From Ifrita kowaldi (taxonomy: Eukaryota > Chordata > Aves > Passeriformes > Cinclosomatidae), in contig VZRS01012070.1 in assembly GCA_013398055.1 (NCBI GenBank), positions 124,001 to 188,000 on the forward strand: DNA of 64,000 nucleotides. The letters run 5' to 3'. The notes under the pieces are model-generated. The model searched no databases and was not told the DNA's origin. It saw only the letters and a program-made list of their open reading frames with translations. Shown one piece after another: positions 47,401 to 60,849 of the stretch (position 1 is the first letter of the stretch; each line of letters starts with the position of its first letter). The translations under genes were made by a program, and so were the position numbers.

Positions 47401-50400
47401 AGCCTCCATGTATCACCTTCACTGTTTTGCAGTGAGCAGCTGAAAAACCTTTAGAGAGAGCAGAACAGCTCCACCATTAAAAGATGTAATACTGAGACTT
47501 GCTTCTAAAAAACACCAGGATGTAGGAAAGAGGGCTGGGAAAAAAAGAAAAAGGAGCAGATACAGAGGGGAAGAGAGAAGGAAAGAGTATTTTTGCAATC
47601 TGTGAAAAAATGTATGTGGGTAGGAAATAGATGTAGTGGAATAAAAATCAGTGAAAAGGGACAGATAAACAGAAAGCAAACAGTAAGACCTACCATGGTT
47701 TTGGATTGTATCTACTCTAAAATTTTCCCTCAAGAAAGGTGTTTGAGAGTAGCAGGGAAAGGCAAAATGGTACCTTAGGAGTAAAACACGTGGGGTGATC
47801 TGGGACTGCCAGGGAAGCTGCTGTCTGCCCCCAAGGTAAGCAATTTATAAGTAGAAAATATCTTCTTACATTTGGACTAGGACAGAGATATTTTTCATTT
47901 GTACCTTCTCTTATTTTTCCCTGTTGATTTGATTCAGTTGACTTCACTGTCCGCCAAATAACTTGAGAAAACAAAACACAGAAGTGGAAAGTTGAAGCAG
48001 TGTGTTTTGGCATTTTGTGAACCCAAGTCTTGATTTTTTTCCCCCCCAAATATTCTCTTGTTTGGAAAGGTTCTTGCATTTTTTTTTTTCCTAAAAAGAC
48101 ACAGGTTTAACTCCGCAATGTAACATTCTGCTCGATCTGAGATAAAACTTACATTCCAATAAAAAAAAAAGTTTGCAGGTGGTTTTGGCACCAGTGGCGA
48201 GCCCATAATCTGCTGCATCTCAGATGCACATGCGGTGTGGATGGCAACGTGGCATTGAGCACTTGCAGCGCTGCACGTCTTCGCAGAAGTGATCACACAT
48301 TTAGTGAAGAGGTATGGCAGCAGCAGGCAAGCCATCCCCTCGGTGCCAGGAATATGGCCCTTCTACATGGAAGCACAGCACAGAATTCTTAATAAGCCAC
48401 TCTCACCAATTTCCTTATTTATAACCTCTTTCCATCTCAGTGCTGTCTCAAGACACTTGGATGCTTGTCTTCCTGGGTCATTGTCTACGTGCCAACCCAT
48501 TTGACAGTGTGATTTTCTATACTTCCCTCAGAAGTATCTTCTGAGCCTGAAAAACTGTAGATAAGTGAACTGGAAAACAAGGAAATAGTTTGGATGGAAT
48601 GGTCAGAGGGGATGAGAGGCTTCAAACCCTTTCCAGCGTTCCTCAGACAAATTTAAGGTTGAGGGGCTGTTGGGGATTTTTTTTGTGTGTGTATTTTTCT
48701 CCCTGGTGCTTTCCCTTGTGGTAGCAGATTCTCAGTCTAGTGGGCAGGTAAATTATAAAGCTATCAGGTTAAAAAGGCAACAGAAATGGCCAGATCAGAT
48801 TTGCAGATCTCTGGACCTTCTAACACAAACAGAGACGCCGCAAGCAATAGCCATTGTTGTCTGCGGCAGGAAACCACCTCCTGCCTTGGCTCTGCCCACG
48901 TCACATGTGAACAAAGATATCTTTCTGATTCTTCCTATCCCCATCCTCTTCTGTGGACTTTCCTAAGGGCCAGATGTAGTCCAGTCCTGATGATAAAGGA
49001 AGACATCTCTTTTCTCCTGATCCCACTCCTGCCAAATTAGACAGTCTATTTTTTAGGGCAGGAGGAGGAAAATAATTTGTTGACACCCAAGATCTCCACA
49101 GTTCTTTGCAGTATCCTGGTGCATTTTGCTAGGAAGGCACAGTTTCCAGTAGATTAGTGAACACCTGGCAAAATGGGAGGCAAAATCACAAATGAACAAG
49201 AGCAGGATATGAGGGAGGAAGCCACATGGAAGTGAACAGCCATGTGTGGAGTATGAATGAATACAGAATAGAGAAATCCAAGAACTCTGTAGGAAAGGAG
49301 GTGGGAGTTACAGCAGATCACGAACTGAACATGAATCCACAGTGTCCTGCTGTTGTGGCAAAAGCAAATATCCTGCTGAGCTGTATAAACAAAAGAATCG
49401 TTTGCCAAGTCCACGAAATAATCCTTCCACTTCACACAGAGGTGTCTGTGAGCCAACCTCAAGAGCTGCAGCTATGTGTACCACCCTAGGTGCCAAATTC
49501 CAACAGTGCTTTTAGAAAATCTCCAGGACCATAGACTTTGTTTAGATTTGATAACCTTCACTGAATGGCAGCTTAGAAGCAGTAATTATGTTCCTAATGC
49601 AAACAGCCTCCCCACTAACAATAAATATATTTTTGTGCTATAATTCTTTACATAAGCATTATGTATTTATTAGCCAAAATAAGAGCTTAATTCAAAGCAT
49701 CTAACAAATTATGTTCCCCGTTCAAATGTATCATAATCTCATAATATAGTATTTTCTCTTTGTTAATATATATACTTGCTTTAAAATCTTTATATTTTGA
49801 GCAATACCTTCATTTTCCTCTTCCTACTCCACATCTTTCCTGAAAGGATGATGAATATTTTTCTCTTCTTCATCAGTTTTTTGACTAGAACAGGTTCAAA
49901 GTTAGCACATCTCTCGGACACTGCATTCAAGTATACTTCCCTACTTACCAGAAGGCTGGAACTAAATCACATTTCCTAAGCCCCAAGATTACTGGGATTG
50001 TTGTTGACCAAGTCATCCAGCACACACTCAGTAATATCAGCTGTTCACCCCTAAATTGACACCTGAGCACAAGTTCACCGTGCAGGGCTCTTCACCAAAA
50101 CCCTCCCTGAAAGTTTGCACACAGCTCACACTGCATCTCTCTTGTATAGTGGGAGCTGATTTGACTCAGTTCCACCCCTTTTGACACAAGAAGTCTGACA
50201 ATGATGCTCATGGAACCAGACGCTGTTTTTTAAGTCAGCAAGGTTCAGCTTGTGAAGAAACTGGGAACAAGCTCCCACACTTCTGCAGTCTCAGGGAAAA
50301 AAATTAAATCCATTGTTTATCTTTGTTCCCTTCACATAAGTATTAGGCCTCACGGGTTTACCCTACTTGCAAGTTTACCAAAAGTGTTGCTGCCTGATTG

Positions 50401-51221
50401 GGCACACAGACCAGCCTAAAGGATCAATACTGCTCTACCTCTGCCATTGAGTCTCACTCCAGTCTGCATTTCAGTTTTCTACTGCATTTTTTGAGGGACA
50501 TTGTTGTTAACCCAAGCCAGTGCAGAGGACATCCGTCTTCAACACCCATTACAGCTGATTTGTATCCATCATCTGAGGCACAGATAAGGTGAAAAGTTAA
50601 ATTTCTTCATGGGTATATTAAAACAATTGGATTTATGTATTGTAAAGAAGAGAGAAATGTACAAAAACATAACTGCCTGTAGAAATAAGTATAAAACTGC
50701 TGCAAAGGAAAGAATCAAGTTTTGTTCATGTCCATGGTGGATAAGGTGGGAAATAATGGGGAAAAACTGAAAGCAAGATAGCATCAGAGAGATTTTAGCA
50801 GTAAGCATAGCAAGACATTGCAATAGGTTTCCAATTTTCTGCAAGTTGTCATAGAACAATTCTGTTCTCCAAGAGATTTGCAGAGAACTCTCCTGTAACT
50901 TTACTGAAGGGCTAAGAAAACTCATAGTTAAAATTCTTCCTTAACAACAGACTAAAGCTGAAGACACGGTTTGTCTGATTTGGAAGCCACTCTCTCCTTT
51001 GAGAAAGTTAAGTTTCTTATTAATGTGTTTTATTGAAATTCACCTCCTAACCCATATCAGACAACACTGAGGATCTTGGAATTCTCTGTGCCTTTGAAAA
51101 TGTCTTCCTTGGACAAGTGGTCCTGAGGCCCTTAGCAGAGCTGAAGCACTTAACTTGCTTCAGTATCAATGAATGTGGCCTGCAGTCTCATTCAGTGTCA
51201 AGAGACATTCATTTCCCAAGG
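44440..51221. other. Unique non-coding DNA, no gene seen
   Basis: 6.8 kb in which I recognise no transposable element. Open frames reach 129-133 codons (46204-46593 plus; 47934-48335 minus). They are lysine-rich or mixed, overlap other frames and show no domain. T and C runs occur at about 48038-48090. No RNA gene or clear regulatory site is seen. Confidence 0.55.
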
Positions 51222-51475
51222 TTCAGATTTGTAAAGGCATTTAGGTTTTCCAATAAAGTTTTACACAATCCAAATTACTGAGGCACCTAAAACTTAATTA
51301 TAAAACTAATTTGGACCTAAAGTCTTAAAACGAAAAGACTTTGAAAGGCCACAAGACCTTTTTAGACCCAGACCCCCCAAGATGAGAAGTATTTAATCTC
51401 CAGTGCTTTCACTAGAATGAGATGCTAAATGCTGATAATATTCTGTATTTAGGTGTCTTTCAAAATAAGACTTTA
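51222..51475 (+). repeat. Possible relic of an ancient amniote repeat
   Basis: CAGATTTGTAAAGGCATTTA then GG, GAGGCACCTAAAAC, and ATTTAGGTGTCTTTCAAAAT recall an old bird/reptile repeat built from 'agattttcaaaggtatttaggtgcctaa' blocks in both orientations. It is heavily diverged. Confidence 0.38.
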
Positions 51476-51926
51476 TTTTCTAAATCACATATGTGCTTTC
51501 CAGAAATTGCTCATTGACCTTTATTTCAATGCCTTCAAAAAATGCTTGTAGTGCTTTATTTTTATCAGTCATCTCTGTTAAAAACCCTGGAGCTCACAAT
51601 AATTCCTGTGTAGTAACTCAGAACACAACACAAGATGTTTAGCATTAGCTAGAGGTTTGGAGTTTTTTCTTAAGCTCAGTTTGTTCTCCAGGTTTTATGG
51701 AATTTATCAGAATTTATGTTCTTGTATGTGTAAATAAACACCCTGCTGCCATGGCAGTAGATGGTCTATAAATTAGGAGAATAAGTAAACAAACAGATTG
51801 GGCCTGATTCACCAGGATGAAGGCAGCATATGAAACTCCTGAGTGTTTCCTCTTGTTCTAGCATATCTTTTGGGAGCATCACTTGAAACTGCTTGCTTTG
51901 CCTTACAGAGTGAGTATAGCTATATG
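51476..51926. other. Unique non-coding DNA, no gene seen
   Basis: Short AT-rich spacer. GGGCCTGATTCACCAGG at about 51801 may be one more relic of the old amniote repeats. Nothing else is seen. Confidence 0.55.
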
Positions 51927-52041
51927 TATTTTTTTTCTAGTTTCTTTTTTTTTTTGGTTGGGGTTTTGTATCAGGTTTTTTGCTTTGTTTCATTTGTGTT
52001 TTCGTTTTGGTTGGTTGGTTTTTTGGTTTTTGATTTTTTGT
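51927..52041. repeat. T/G-rich low-complexity tract
   Basis: T runs (up to 11) alternate with GGTTGG and TTTTGG words on the plus strand. The Phe/Leu/Val/Trp-rich frames across it are artefacts. Confidence 0.85.
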
Positions 52042-52494
52042 AGTAGTCTAGCTTCGGAACATCCTGTTGGGACCAGTTGGAAGCACTAACATTCCAAGTG
52101 TCTTCTAAGCATCAAGTGAGGACATTCCATTGTCAGTTGCTTCTCCAGCATAGGGAGCATCCATTGCCAGAAGCACAAGTGTCGAAGAGGAGCAAAGGAT
52201 CTCATAAGTCTGTTGTTGCAGAGCAATGTCCAGCACAGGGTGTCTAGTGGCATGTCCATACATGATCCTATAAATTACCATAGTCTCAATTTCAAAAAGG
52301 TCAGGATTGGTTTTACCCATTGTGTAACTGTTTTGCTGCTCATTCCTCCTGTTCTCTCGAATCGAGGCTTGCTGCTATCTCCCACCAGATGTTTGTTTCA
52401 ATCTTCTCCCTTGAGCCTTATCATCCTTTTCAAATTTGGGAAAGCATCAGTGGATTGCACTAATGCAGCTGTGAATCAAAAAACTCTTGTAGTT

Positions 52495-52538
52495 TCATTT
52501 TTCTTTGGTTTTTTTTTCTTTGTTTTGTTTTGTTTTTT
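52495..52538. repeat. T-rich (TTTTG)n tract
   Basis: TTTGG, a nine-T run, then TTTGTTTTGTTTTGTTTTTT on the plus strand. Confidence 0.85.
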
Positions 52539-54023
52539 AACAAAACTGGCTATTAACTGTTGTGGAGGGCAGATCTCATAACTTGAATGTGGGAAGTGGT
52601 TTACAGTTTTCATCTAGTCATTACTGTGAAATGCTGACCTGCAAATTTTGCAGGCATTCCCACAACCTCTGAAGTACTACTCCAGCAGGATATAAATACA
52701 GCCGTTCTCGCTGCTGATGCAGTATCAGAGTAGCTTCTCCGTTTATCAGCAAAGAAAGCAATGTACATGTTGGGGCACTGGGAGCCCAGAGAGCTAATAT
52801 CTTCAGAATTACACACACTTGCATGAAAATTACCTAGAGCACGACTACACTTCCTAGTTACACATCATCTATATAATCCAAGGGTTTAACTGGGATTTTG
52901 CTGAGCCTGTGCTGACTCTCTGATGAAGAGAAACCTTCAGTTATTGCTACCAGTAGTGATTTTGACCTCTAGATATTGAGATTTATCTTTTCCATACTGG
53001 TTCGGATAATGTGTCAGATTCATAATGTGCTGATGTTACATCCTGATGGGGACTCTTGAAATAATTACAACATGCCTGAGCTAATCAGAGGAACAACATT
53101 TCCTTCAGCAGTAGCAGAGTTAAAGCAAAACGAGCAGCATGGTAACACTCTCTGCTATTTCAGTGACACTGGGCTTTTTCTGCTTATGTTACAATTTCTG
53201 ATAAACACCTTTGCACTTTTTACGCCGCATGGCACCTTCACCTTTCAATAGGTTCCCATTAAAACCCACAATTACCTTTTCATTATTTTCCTCCAAAGTC
53301 ACATTAAGGCCATCAGAGCTGTTGACACCCCCCAAAATCCTTGAGTCTGGCCCAGCAGCTGCTGTGTGTGCTCTGGCCGTGGTTACTGAGCTCCTCATCA
53401 CTGTCTCACAGCCCTGCATGCTCAGGGAACGAGCCAGGGGTTTCTTTTGTGTTTGTACAACACTTAGCACAGCAGAATCCTGGTTCAGAATTAGGTAGGA
53501 TGGATAGATCCTCCCACATTTCAGAAAAACAAATAATAATGACATTGGAAAGAAGGAAAATGTACAGCAGAAATAGCTGCATTGCCAATCGATGCAAGTC
53601 AGAGGGATGGTATTAAATTTAACCTCCTACAAGACTCCAGAGTTAATTTGGGGTCCGTGGGATTTTTAAGAAGAAATACAGCCTACTTTTCTCAATAGTT
53701 AGACAAAAGGATTTTTACTAAAATGTACTAAACATGCATTAAGAACAAAATAAATTTAAAGATTAAAATTTCCTCAAATGAAAGCTTCAATAAGCATTTT
53801 GGGGGAAGGAAGAGAATCTCTGCTCCTGAATTTACATAAAACCTTTTAATGGAGGGTTTTATTTAAAGGCCCCAGGCAACTCCAAACATTTTCTTTGGGA
53901 GAATGGAAAAAGTCAAATGCTGAATTTTGGTTCTGTGACCATTTTTACTGAAACTAATTCTGGGGGTTTGTGACAGAAACAGCATGCACATTTATGTGGT
54001 TGAGCACAAGGACTGATGATTGC

Positions 54024-54035
54024 TCCTATATATAG
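54024..54035. repeat. 12-bp TATA-type palindrome
   Basis: CCTATATATAGG is self-complementary. It also resembles a CArG-type (SRF/MEF2) A/T-rich core, but this is a motif match only. Confidence 0.6.
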
Positions 54036-57000
54036 GCTGTTTTCATGCTTTTAAGGGTTTTTTTCTCTTTCTCACCTGAGCTTTATGTAAAAACTCACTG
54101 GTGCAGAAACTGAAACTCCAATTACTCCTGGCTTCCACAACAGAGGGTTATCTTTTTCTGGCAAATATTTTAGTATGTGTCCTTATAAAGGAAGGAAATC
54201 AAGAAGAGGTTGTGGGGGAGTATAAATCTTGAGTATCCTGTAACCCAGGGATAAGGGCTGGGCTGAACATCCTGATCTGAGGAGGGGGTGGAGAAGGTTC
54301 CTGAGATTAATTTCCTTTAGAAATGACCTCCTATGAAAGATAAAAAGAGAAAAAGAAGGATCTGAATATGCAGGAAGAGAAGTTGTTACTCAAATGAAGC
54401 TTTTGCTATAGCAAAGACATCAGTAACAACTTTCTCCTGAAGATTTGATAGTAGTGAATAAGATAGGATGGAAGAGCCAGCACAGTTGCCTTTGCATGGT
54501 GAGAAAGACAGTGAGGCTCTTGATAGAGGGGATGAGGACTGGAGATAGGGGAATGGAGACTGGGAGGCCAGGTTGTGGTTACCTAGTGCTCACAAACCCT
54601 TCGGCTTGCAGGAGAATTGCTGACCAGGGGCACAGTGTGAGCTGTAAGCAGCATCACTCCAGCAGAGCAGCATCATTAAAAATTCAAGTGCTGAAACACA
54701 GCTACTGTGGCTGTAAGTACATATCCGGGGCTTTATGAGACTCAACAGCTTCAGGGAGGTGTTTCTAAGTTTAACCCAGTGTAGGGGTTGCTGGTTTGCT
54801 CACCAAACAACGCGGGGAAACAGCTTATAATGCTGTGCCCTAAGATCCCGGCTTTTAGGTGGATCACTACAGTAGGCTGGATGGAGGTGGGTGAGGCAGA
54901 GCCATGGCTTTTGCCTGCAGAGCACTAAATTACTGCAGCAGCATCATCTGACAGAAATTTTAAAGAGATGCTCTTCTGATACAGCAAAGAGGGAGTAGAT
55001 AATTGCACCGTAGGGACACCCCTGGGATCCCGCCATTTATAGTTAATCAGAATTATTTGTCTGTTTGGTAAACTTTTATTTCTTTTATAACAAGCGGAAA
55101 AACTGGCTAAGGATGCAGTGAGGAGTTACAGTAAACACACCAGCCTGGGAGGCCTGTGGAGGCAAGGTAAGGAACATGCAAAGGAATCATTTACCAAGCT
55201 TGTTTTTGGTGGAAATGCTGAGCACAGGAAGTCTGCTCCTGTTCTTAATGTTGAGACTGGTCAATGCATCTCCCCCTATATCCCTGAGATGGATTGTATT
55301 TTAATAGGCTTGGCTTCCATAGAGAGCAGCTTAATGCTCCACCTGACAGATGATGCTTTGCTGGAAGGCTGGCAGCTCCTGCCAGGGCAGCATCTTGCTG
55401 AGGTAGAAGTGTGGTGTCAGCAACAAGGAAGAGTCCAGTTCAAGGTGTCCATCTCTCTTATACATCTACACATACACACAGAGCCTGTCTTCTGAAAGGG
55501 TTAGCAGAAGGGAGGAGGAAAGCAGCAAGACCTATTTTACAGGCACAGGTGGCTGATGCTGTAACTTTAGTCCTTCGCAGCTTATTTGCTACAGTTGGAG
55601 TTTCAGCTTTAATGAGTATCATGGTGGAAACTGACCTTCTCTGTCTGTACAAGCATTTGCAGGGGTGGCTGAAACCAGGACAAAGCTAAAAGCAGAAGGG
55701 GCCAAAAGCAGGGTCTCCATCTGCCCAGCCAGATATCACATCTGGTTCCCTATCTGGGCCTGTTCTCACCTGTAGCATTTTCTCTAACCCAATGGTGGAG
55801 TTTCCTCAGCAGAAATCTGCTGTATCATGCCAGGAATAATATTTTCTCATTACCAGCCAAGAGGGTTTGATGGACAAAAGGGAATAAGCCTCTGCTGAGA
55901 AGTAAAGATTGTTGATCCAGCATGTGGCATTCATGACCTGCATTGTAAATCACAGGTGTGTGAAAGACCATTGATCTCTGCTCTCTGCTGGGCACGCATG
56001 CCCTGTTTATTTCCCCTCTCCAGGACTAAACTTTCTTGCTACATGGAAAAGGAAGTAGCATGGAAATTGCAAGCAGAAATCCAGGAGTTGCCAGGATAAC
56101 TACCTGTTCTGATGATATACAGATTTATGAAACACTTCTAGCCATCTGAGAAGCCCAAACCAAGCGTCTTACAATGAGTGCTACCATGGGGGAAAAAAAA
56201 TATGTTAGTCTTCCTCAGCTTGACTCTTGACTCTTCATTTATTACCCTCATTTCCTGGGGAAACAAACCTTACGAAATTGTTCTTCTGCCTGCTGCTTTC
56301 CCACCTCCTAAAGTCATTGCCTATTTTCAACCAAACTCTGAGGAGGTTTCAGAGATTTGAAACACCTGTGCCTTGTAAGAATCGGGTCTGGACAGAGGAA
56401 AGAGATCCAAATCAATGTCATTATAGAAGGAAAGGTTTCAGAGTGAGCTCTGTGGTTACCTGCTTTGCTCAGCCTGCCCATGCAGGTCTGTTGCACAACA
56501 ATCTTCCCTCCCGAATTAGGGGCACAGGAGGATGATGCAAGTCCCGTGATGCAGCCAAGGGAGTGGGCAGGCTATGTAATGTTCTGTAAGCAATGACATT
56601 GTATAGGAATTGGGAGGACAGGAAGTTGGGGGATTGTCTAGGAGTAGGGGTATTAAGACAGGCTTTACTAATCCTGCTTCTCTCAGAGGATGATATTTGT
56701 GGTGGTAGCAGCAGCAGTAGCTACACCCCAGCCATAGGAGCACTGACTAAAAGACAGTTCCTCCCCCAAAGAACTGCTCACTAAAAGCTTGCTGGCCATT
56801 TTTGGGGACTCATTTAGGCCTTCTTTCAGTGTATTTAAGCTTTCTTTCATTTAAGTTTATCGTGCCTCAAAATCATTTAAAGAAAACCTTCGGCTTCAGC
56901 TGGGCTGTCTCCCAAATCAGGCTCAAGGGTGTGTAACAGGTTGTACCAAAGTCCTGTGGAGTGAAGTGAGAAGTGAGGTGGCATTGTGGTAAGTACCCCA

Positions 57001-58481
57001 CACAGGTGTAAGTGGCCACTGATCCTGAGTGGGTGCTCTGAGTAGCAAAGCAAGCCTGTGCAGTTAAACAGCATGTTGAAAGTTCCACTTACAATTTAGG
57101 AAAGTACAGGGCAATATTTCAGATAATGGGGCAACCTTATCTACTTGTCAAAAGTAAAACCTGTGAATTTAAAGGACCCTATTCTATTCTGCCTACAAGA
57201 AGAAAGCAGTGAGAAGAGATTTGATTGAGGTATTCATAATTAGTTGAGAAACAGTGAAAACTAATCAGTGTGTGCTTTTTATATTGTCTCATAGTGCAAG
57301 AACAAGGGGACTCTTAAAATGTAAATTAATAAGCAGTACATTTAGTGCTCAAAAGTATTTTGTGAATCGTGTAACAATTATAGTATATATAAATAATCCA
57401 CCAATTTCCATAAAACTATCTGATAAAATTCACCCATAACAATAGTTCATTTCCCAATTCATTTTTCATTATTCCAAATCCTTTAGAAACCCAAGGGAAG
57501 CTGTTGGCCAGGGATTATAAAAGGCTGTATATTTAGAACAAATCCGAAGAGTGGACTGACTTGTGCAGCAAGTACTCCTCTTCACAAATTCACAATCCTA
57601 GGAAGGTAAGGACACTAATGCAAAGGCTGTAAAAGGAAGGGAGAAAAAGAGCCCACACTGGATAATTTCATGACCATTAGTAACATTTGTATCTATACAA
57701 GCTAAGGTAATTATAATGGTAATCATATCTCATGCTTCAGAGCCTAAAGTGATTGCCTACAGAGGCCAGAGAAGTCTTGGAGAGTTTCCATTGAAAGGAA
57801 GATTAGAAATGCTTAAGATTATTTAATTTGGTCATATTGGACATAGCAGAAAGAAGACATTTTCCCTTTTAAATGCTTTTCCTTTCTCTTTTCTGAATCA
57901 GTTTCTTCCCTGATGGCTTGACCTGTAACCTGGTAGCCCCACTGGCATCTGCACTTTTCCTTTCCCATCTATTTTGTGTCTGAGTCTTGCTTTTTTCCCC
58001 CAGATCTGTCTCCCAGTGTCTCAGCACATTCCTCTTTTGGGCTCATCATATTCACTAGATAACACCCCTTGAGTGTGAAGAGGCTTTTCTTGCATCCAGT
58101 GACCTTGACCAGACTTCATTAGCAATCCCTGCTATGACCTTGCTCCTCCCCAAGCAGCATCAGCCTGTCTCTTTTCTTTGCATGTGAGCAGCTCCTTCAA
58201 GCACAGGAGCCCTTTCAAAGCAAGTTCTCCAGCTGTTGGTATTTCTGTACCCCGATCATTCCTCTAAGACCCACAGGTATTACAATAGTAGCATCAAACA
58301 GAACAGTCTCATTTTACAGATTATCCACTGTTCTAAAAACTGAAGGAAGTGAATAAAGAATTGGAAATGCCTCGTGTTGCCTTTTAGCCATTTCAAAAGT
58401 TACTGTGGAATCTGACAACCTGATCTTCTCCTTTCCCATCCTTCTGTCTTTTTGTACCTTCATTACATGACGAACCCATAA

Positions 58482-58615
58482 GGGGCCAGATCCAGAAAAC
58501 CTCTCACAGAGAATTTTAGATGCTTCCACAAAATAAGATCTCCACTGACTTCAGTGAACCTACGTGTGCAATAACACATATGAGAGAATGTCAGAAATCA
58601 GCCTCAGGCAAAGAA
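58482..58615. repeat. Relic of an ancient amniote interspersed repeat
   Basis: GGGGCCAGATCCAGAAAACC at 58482, CCACTGACTTCAGTGAACCT near 58542 and AGAAATCAGCCTCAGGC near 58594 fit the frame 'gggcccagatcc ... cactgacttcagtg ... aatcaggcc' of old bird/reptile repeats. The middle block is self-complementary (CACTGACTTCAGTG). Confidence 0.5.
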
Positions 58616-59320
58616 GTGTGGTCATTCTCCACACTTTAAAAAAAAGGAGATAGGAAAGAAACAATGTCCTTTTATTACTCTGTGCCACCTGCTTACAACA
58701 ACACAGTGAACAATAATTGACAACAAATGCCTGCTATTTCCCTTTCCATGCATTGCTCCTGAACTGGAGTTTACGCCAAAGCTGTGACTCTGAGGTAGTT
58801 CACTTTAGGACACTTCAGAAGAAGGAAAGTAATAACTTGAGAACTAAAGGCAGCTACGATAGAGGTACGGAGAGTTATAAACGATAAAAGGAAGGCCAAG
58901 AAAGCACTACTAGTCAGCCTTTTTGGTAATAAAAAATAAATCTGTGACCATTGAATGAAATTACAAAGCAACACATTGTGAGTGGATGAAAGGTGATGTT
59001 TACAAAAGGTATAATTAAACCATGACATTCACTGGTCCAGATACTAAGAAGGACCGCTCCCCAAGTTCAAGTGGTTCAGCATTTATATAAATAAAAAGAA
59101 CATCTGCAAGGACACCAGCTAAATACAATTACAAGGGCTATCAATTCTCATGCTTCAGGGCATGGTTACCTGCTGAGGTCAGGGAGAAATTTATTCATGG
59201 TATAGCACTAAAAAGTAAAATGCATTATTGGGCATTGATGGGTATTGGACACCTTATTAGAAGGACCTTTAATCTGCTCCACTATGCAATTCTTTTGTTC
59301 CCCCATATCAAAAATCTGTG
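58616..59320. other. Unique non-coding DNA, no gene seen
   Basis: AT-rich spacer with an 85-codon minus-strand frame at 58771-59028 that shows no domain. No repeat is recognised. Confidence 0.55.
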
Positions 59321-59412
59321 AAGCATTTAGGTGTGTGCTTAAATTCCATTTTTAAATCAATAGGACTTAAATGTGCATAAATGTAAGTGCTCGATTAAGT
59401 GCTTTCCAGAAT
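59321..59412. repeat. Relic of an ancient amniote interspersed repeat
   Basis: GTGTGCTTAAATTCCATTTT then TAAATCAATAGGACTTAAAT, and TTAAGTGCTTTCCAGAAT, follow 'gtgcttaaatcccattgaaatcaatgggacttaagcacatgcttaagtgctttcctgaat'. The relic is partly symmetric about its centre. Confidence 0.58.
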
Positions 59413-60849
59413 AGATACATTAAGCAACTACTTAAATTTTTAGAGGTATTGAAGCAGTTTTTGGTTCTGGTCTGATGTTTTGGTGTCCAAATCACAGATG
59501 CAAAACCAGTAGAACTTACTGTATCTCATATATTATCAACTCACTTTGCAGAAACTCCAAACAACAATGTGCTGTCAGTTCTAAAAAACTTCAACCTTTC
59601 ATCTCAAAAACTCAAAAATTTGTGACTATAGCTCTACAACTCATTTTCACAGGTAGTTCAGTATGTATACAGACATAATCACACAGGTCTAAAATAGTTA
59701 GAGTCTTCATCTTTGGGTTTTCTTTCACGGGAATAAAATGAGCTTTGTCATCTGCTATTGTCTCCTCCCTCATGTTTGTGTCCCACTGGTTTGTCTTGCA
59801 GTTCTAGGCAAGGTGTCAGCCAGACATGGAAGATCTTAGAAGATTTAAGTTGCCCTTTAAACTTTGAAGCCCATCCCTTTTTACCCTTCTTTCTTCTTAG
59901 AGGAGATATCATTCAACCCTCACAATCTTTCAGAGTCAGTAGGAGGGCCCTGAATACAGAGGAAACACAGTGCTGATTTAAACTCCTACAGAGTCAGGAC
60001 ATAGTAGATACTCCCAATGTGGGAAGGGCTTTGATCTGGAGAAGGTCATAGAGAAGTATAAACAGAAGCTTGAGTGATATTCACAGTCCTTCTCCAATGT
60101 TGCTGACAGGTGGTTAAAGGGTTTGATAGATAAAGGAGACCAGGGTAACTGAAATTGCTGAAAAATAGATGTTACCAAAAAAGCAGGTTCTTTCAGCCTA
60201 GATTTATTCAGTGAAAAGGCAACTTAAAACATGGCCACAATGAGATTCCTCTCCTATGGGTCTGTCTTCTCTGTTTTCCTCACTGGACCAATTGCTCCTT
60301 CTGGAGAGGCTGCAGCAGCTCACCAGGGGCAGCTGGGAGAGCTTCAGCAATGCACAGCGGGCAGTAATTCTTCCTTCCAGAGGCTGAACGTTCAGCCTGA
60401 GCAGCACTCAGAGGGACCTACACGCTGAGATCAAGGGAACATTTCCAATGACTTATGGAGGAGCTGAAACTAGGCCTTTATGGAATACTAAATAATTAAA
60501 TCAGACCTCATGTAGACCTCTAACACTTAAGAATCAGCACTTAATAGCACACAGAAAGGCATAATTTTCAGATCTGTGCTAATAAGGAAAACCATAAATT
60601 GAGGGATTTTTCTTAAACAGCTCTTTTCTTCCCCTGATTGTTAAACATAAAAGTAAAGATGTTGCCTGCAGTAGTCAGGCATACAGCTTGAATTGCTATT
60701 TGCTTCCAGCTTCATTTAAGAAAAAATTTAAACTGCTTAATTTAAATGTGCAATCTTAGATACCTATAAAAGACTGACTTGCAGGAAGTATTAAGCAGAT
60801 GCTTCCTGCAAATCTGTTCTACGTTAGTCACTTCTAGTTCAGTGTTCAA
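59413..60849. other. Unique non-coding DNA, no gene seen
   Basis: It contains a GC-richer patch at 60290-60425 with overlapping 65-67 codon frames on both strands, none recognisable. The rest is AT-rich. Confidence 0.55.

Larger units (their letters stand above)
52042..58481. other. Unique non-coding DNA, no gene seen
   Basis: A second T-rich tract is at 52495-52538 and a TATATATA palindrome at 54024-54035. Frames of 118-125 codons (53189-53545 minus; 55118-55495 plus) have no recognisable domain. A strong acceptor-like string (TTTTTTCCCCCAG) ends at about 58003, but the following sequence has stops and no donor I can pair with it. No transposable element is recognised in 6.4 kb. Confidence 0.5.

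Noticed and set aside
55118..55495. 125-codon plus-strand frame
   Set aside because: No domain, overlaps other frames, no exon signals.
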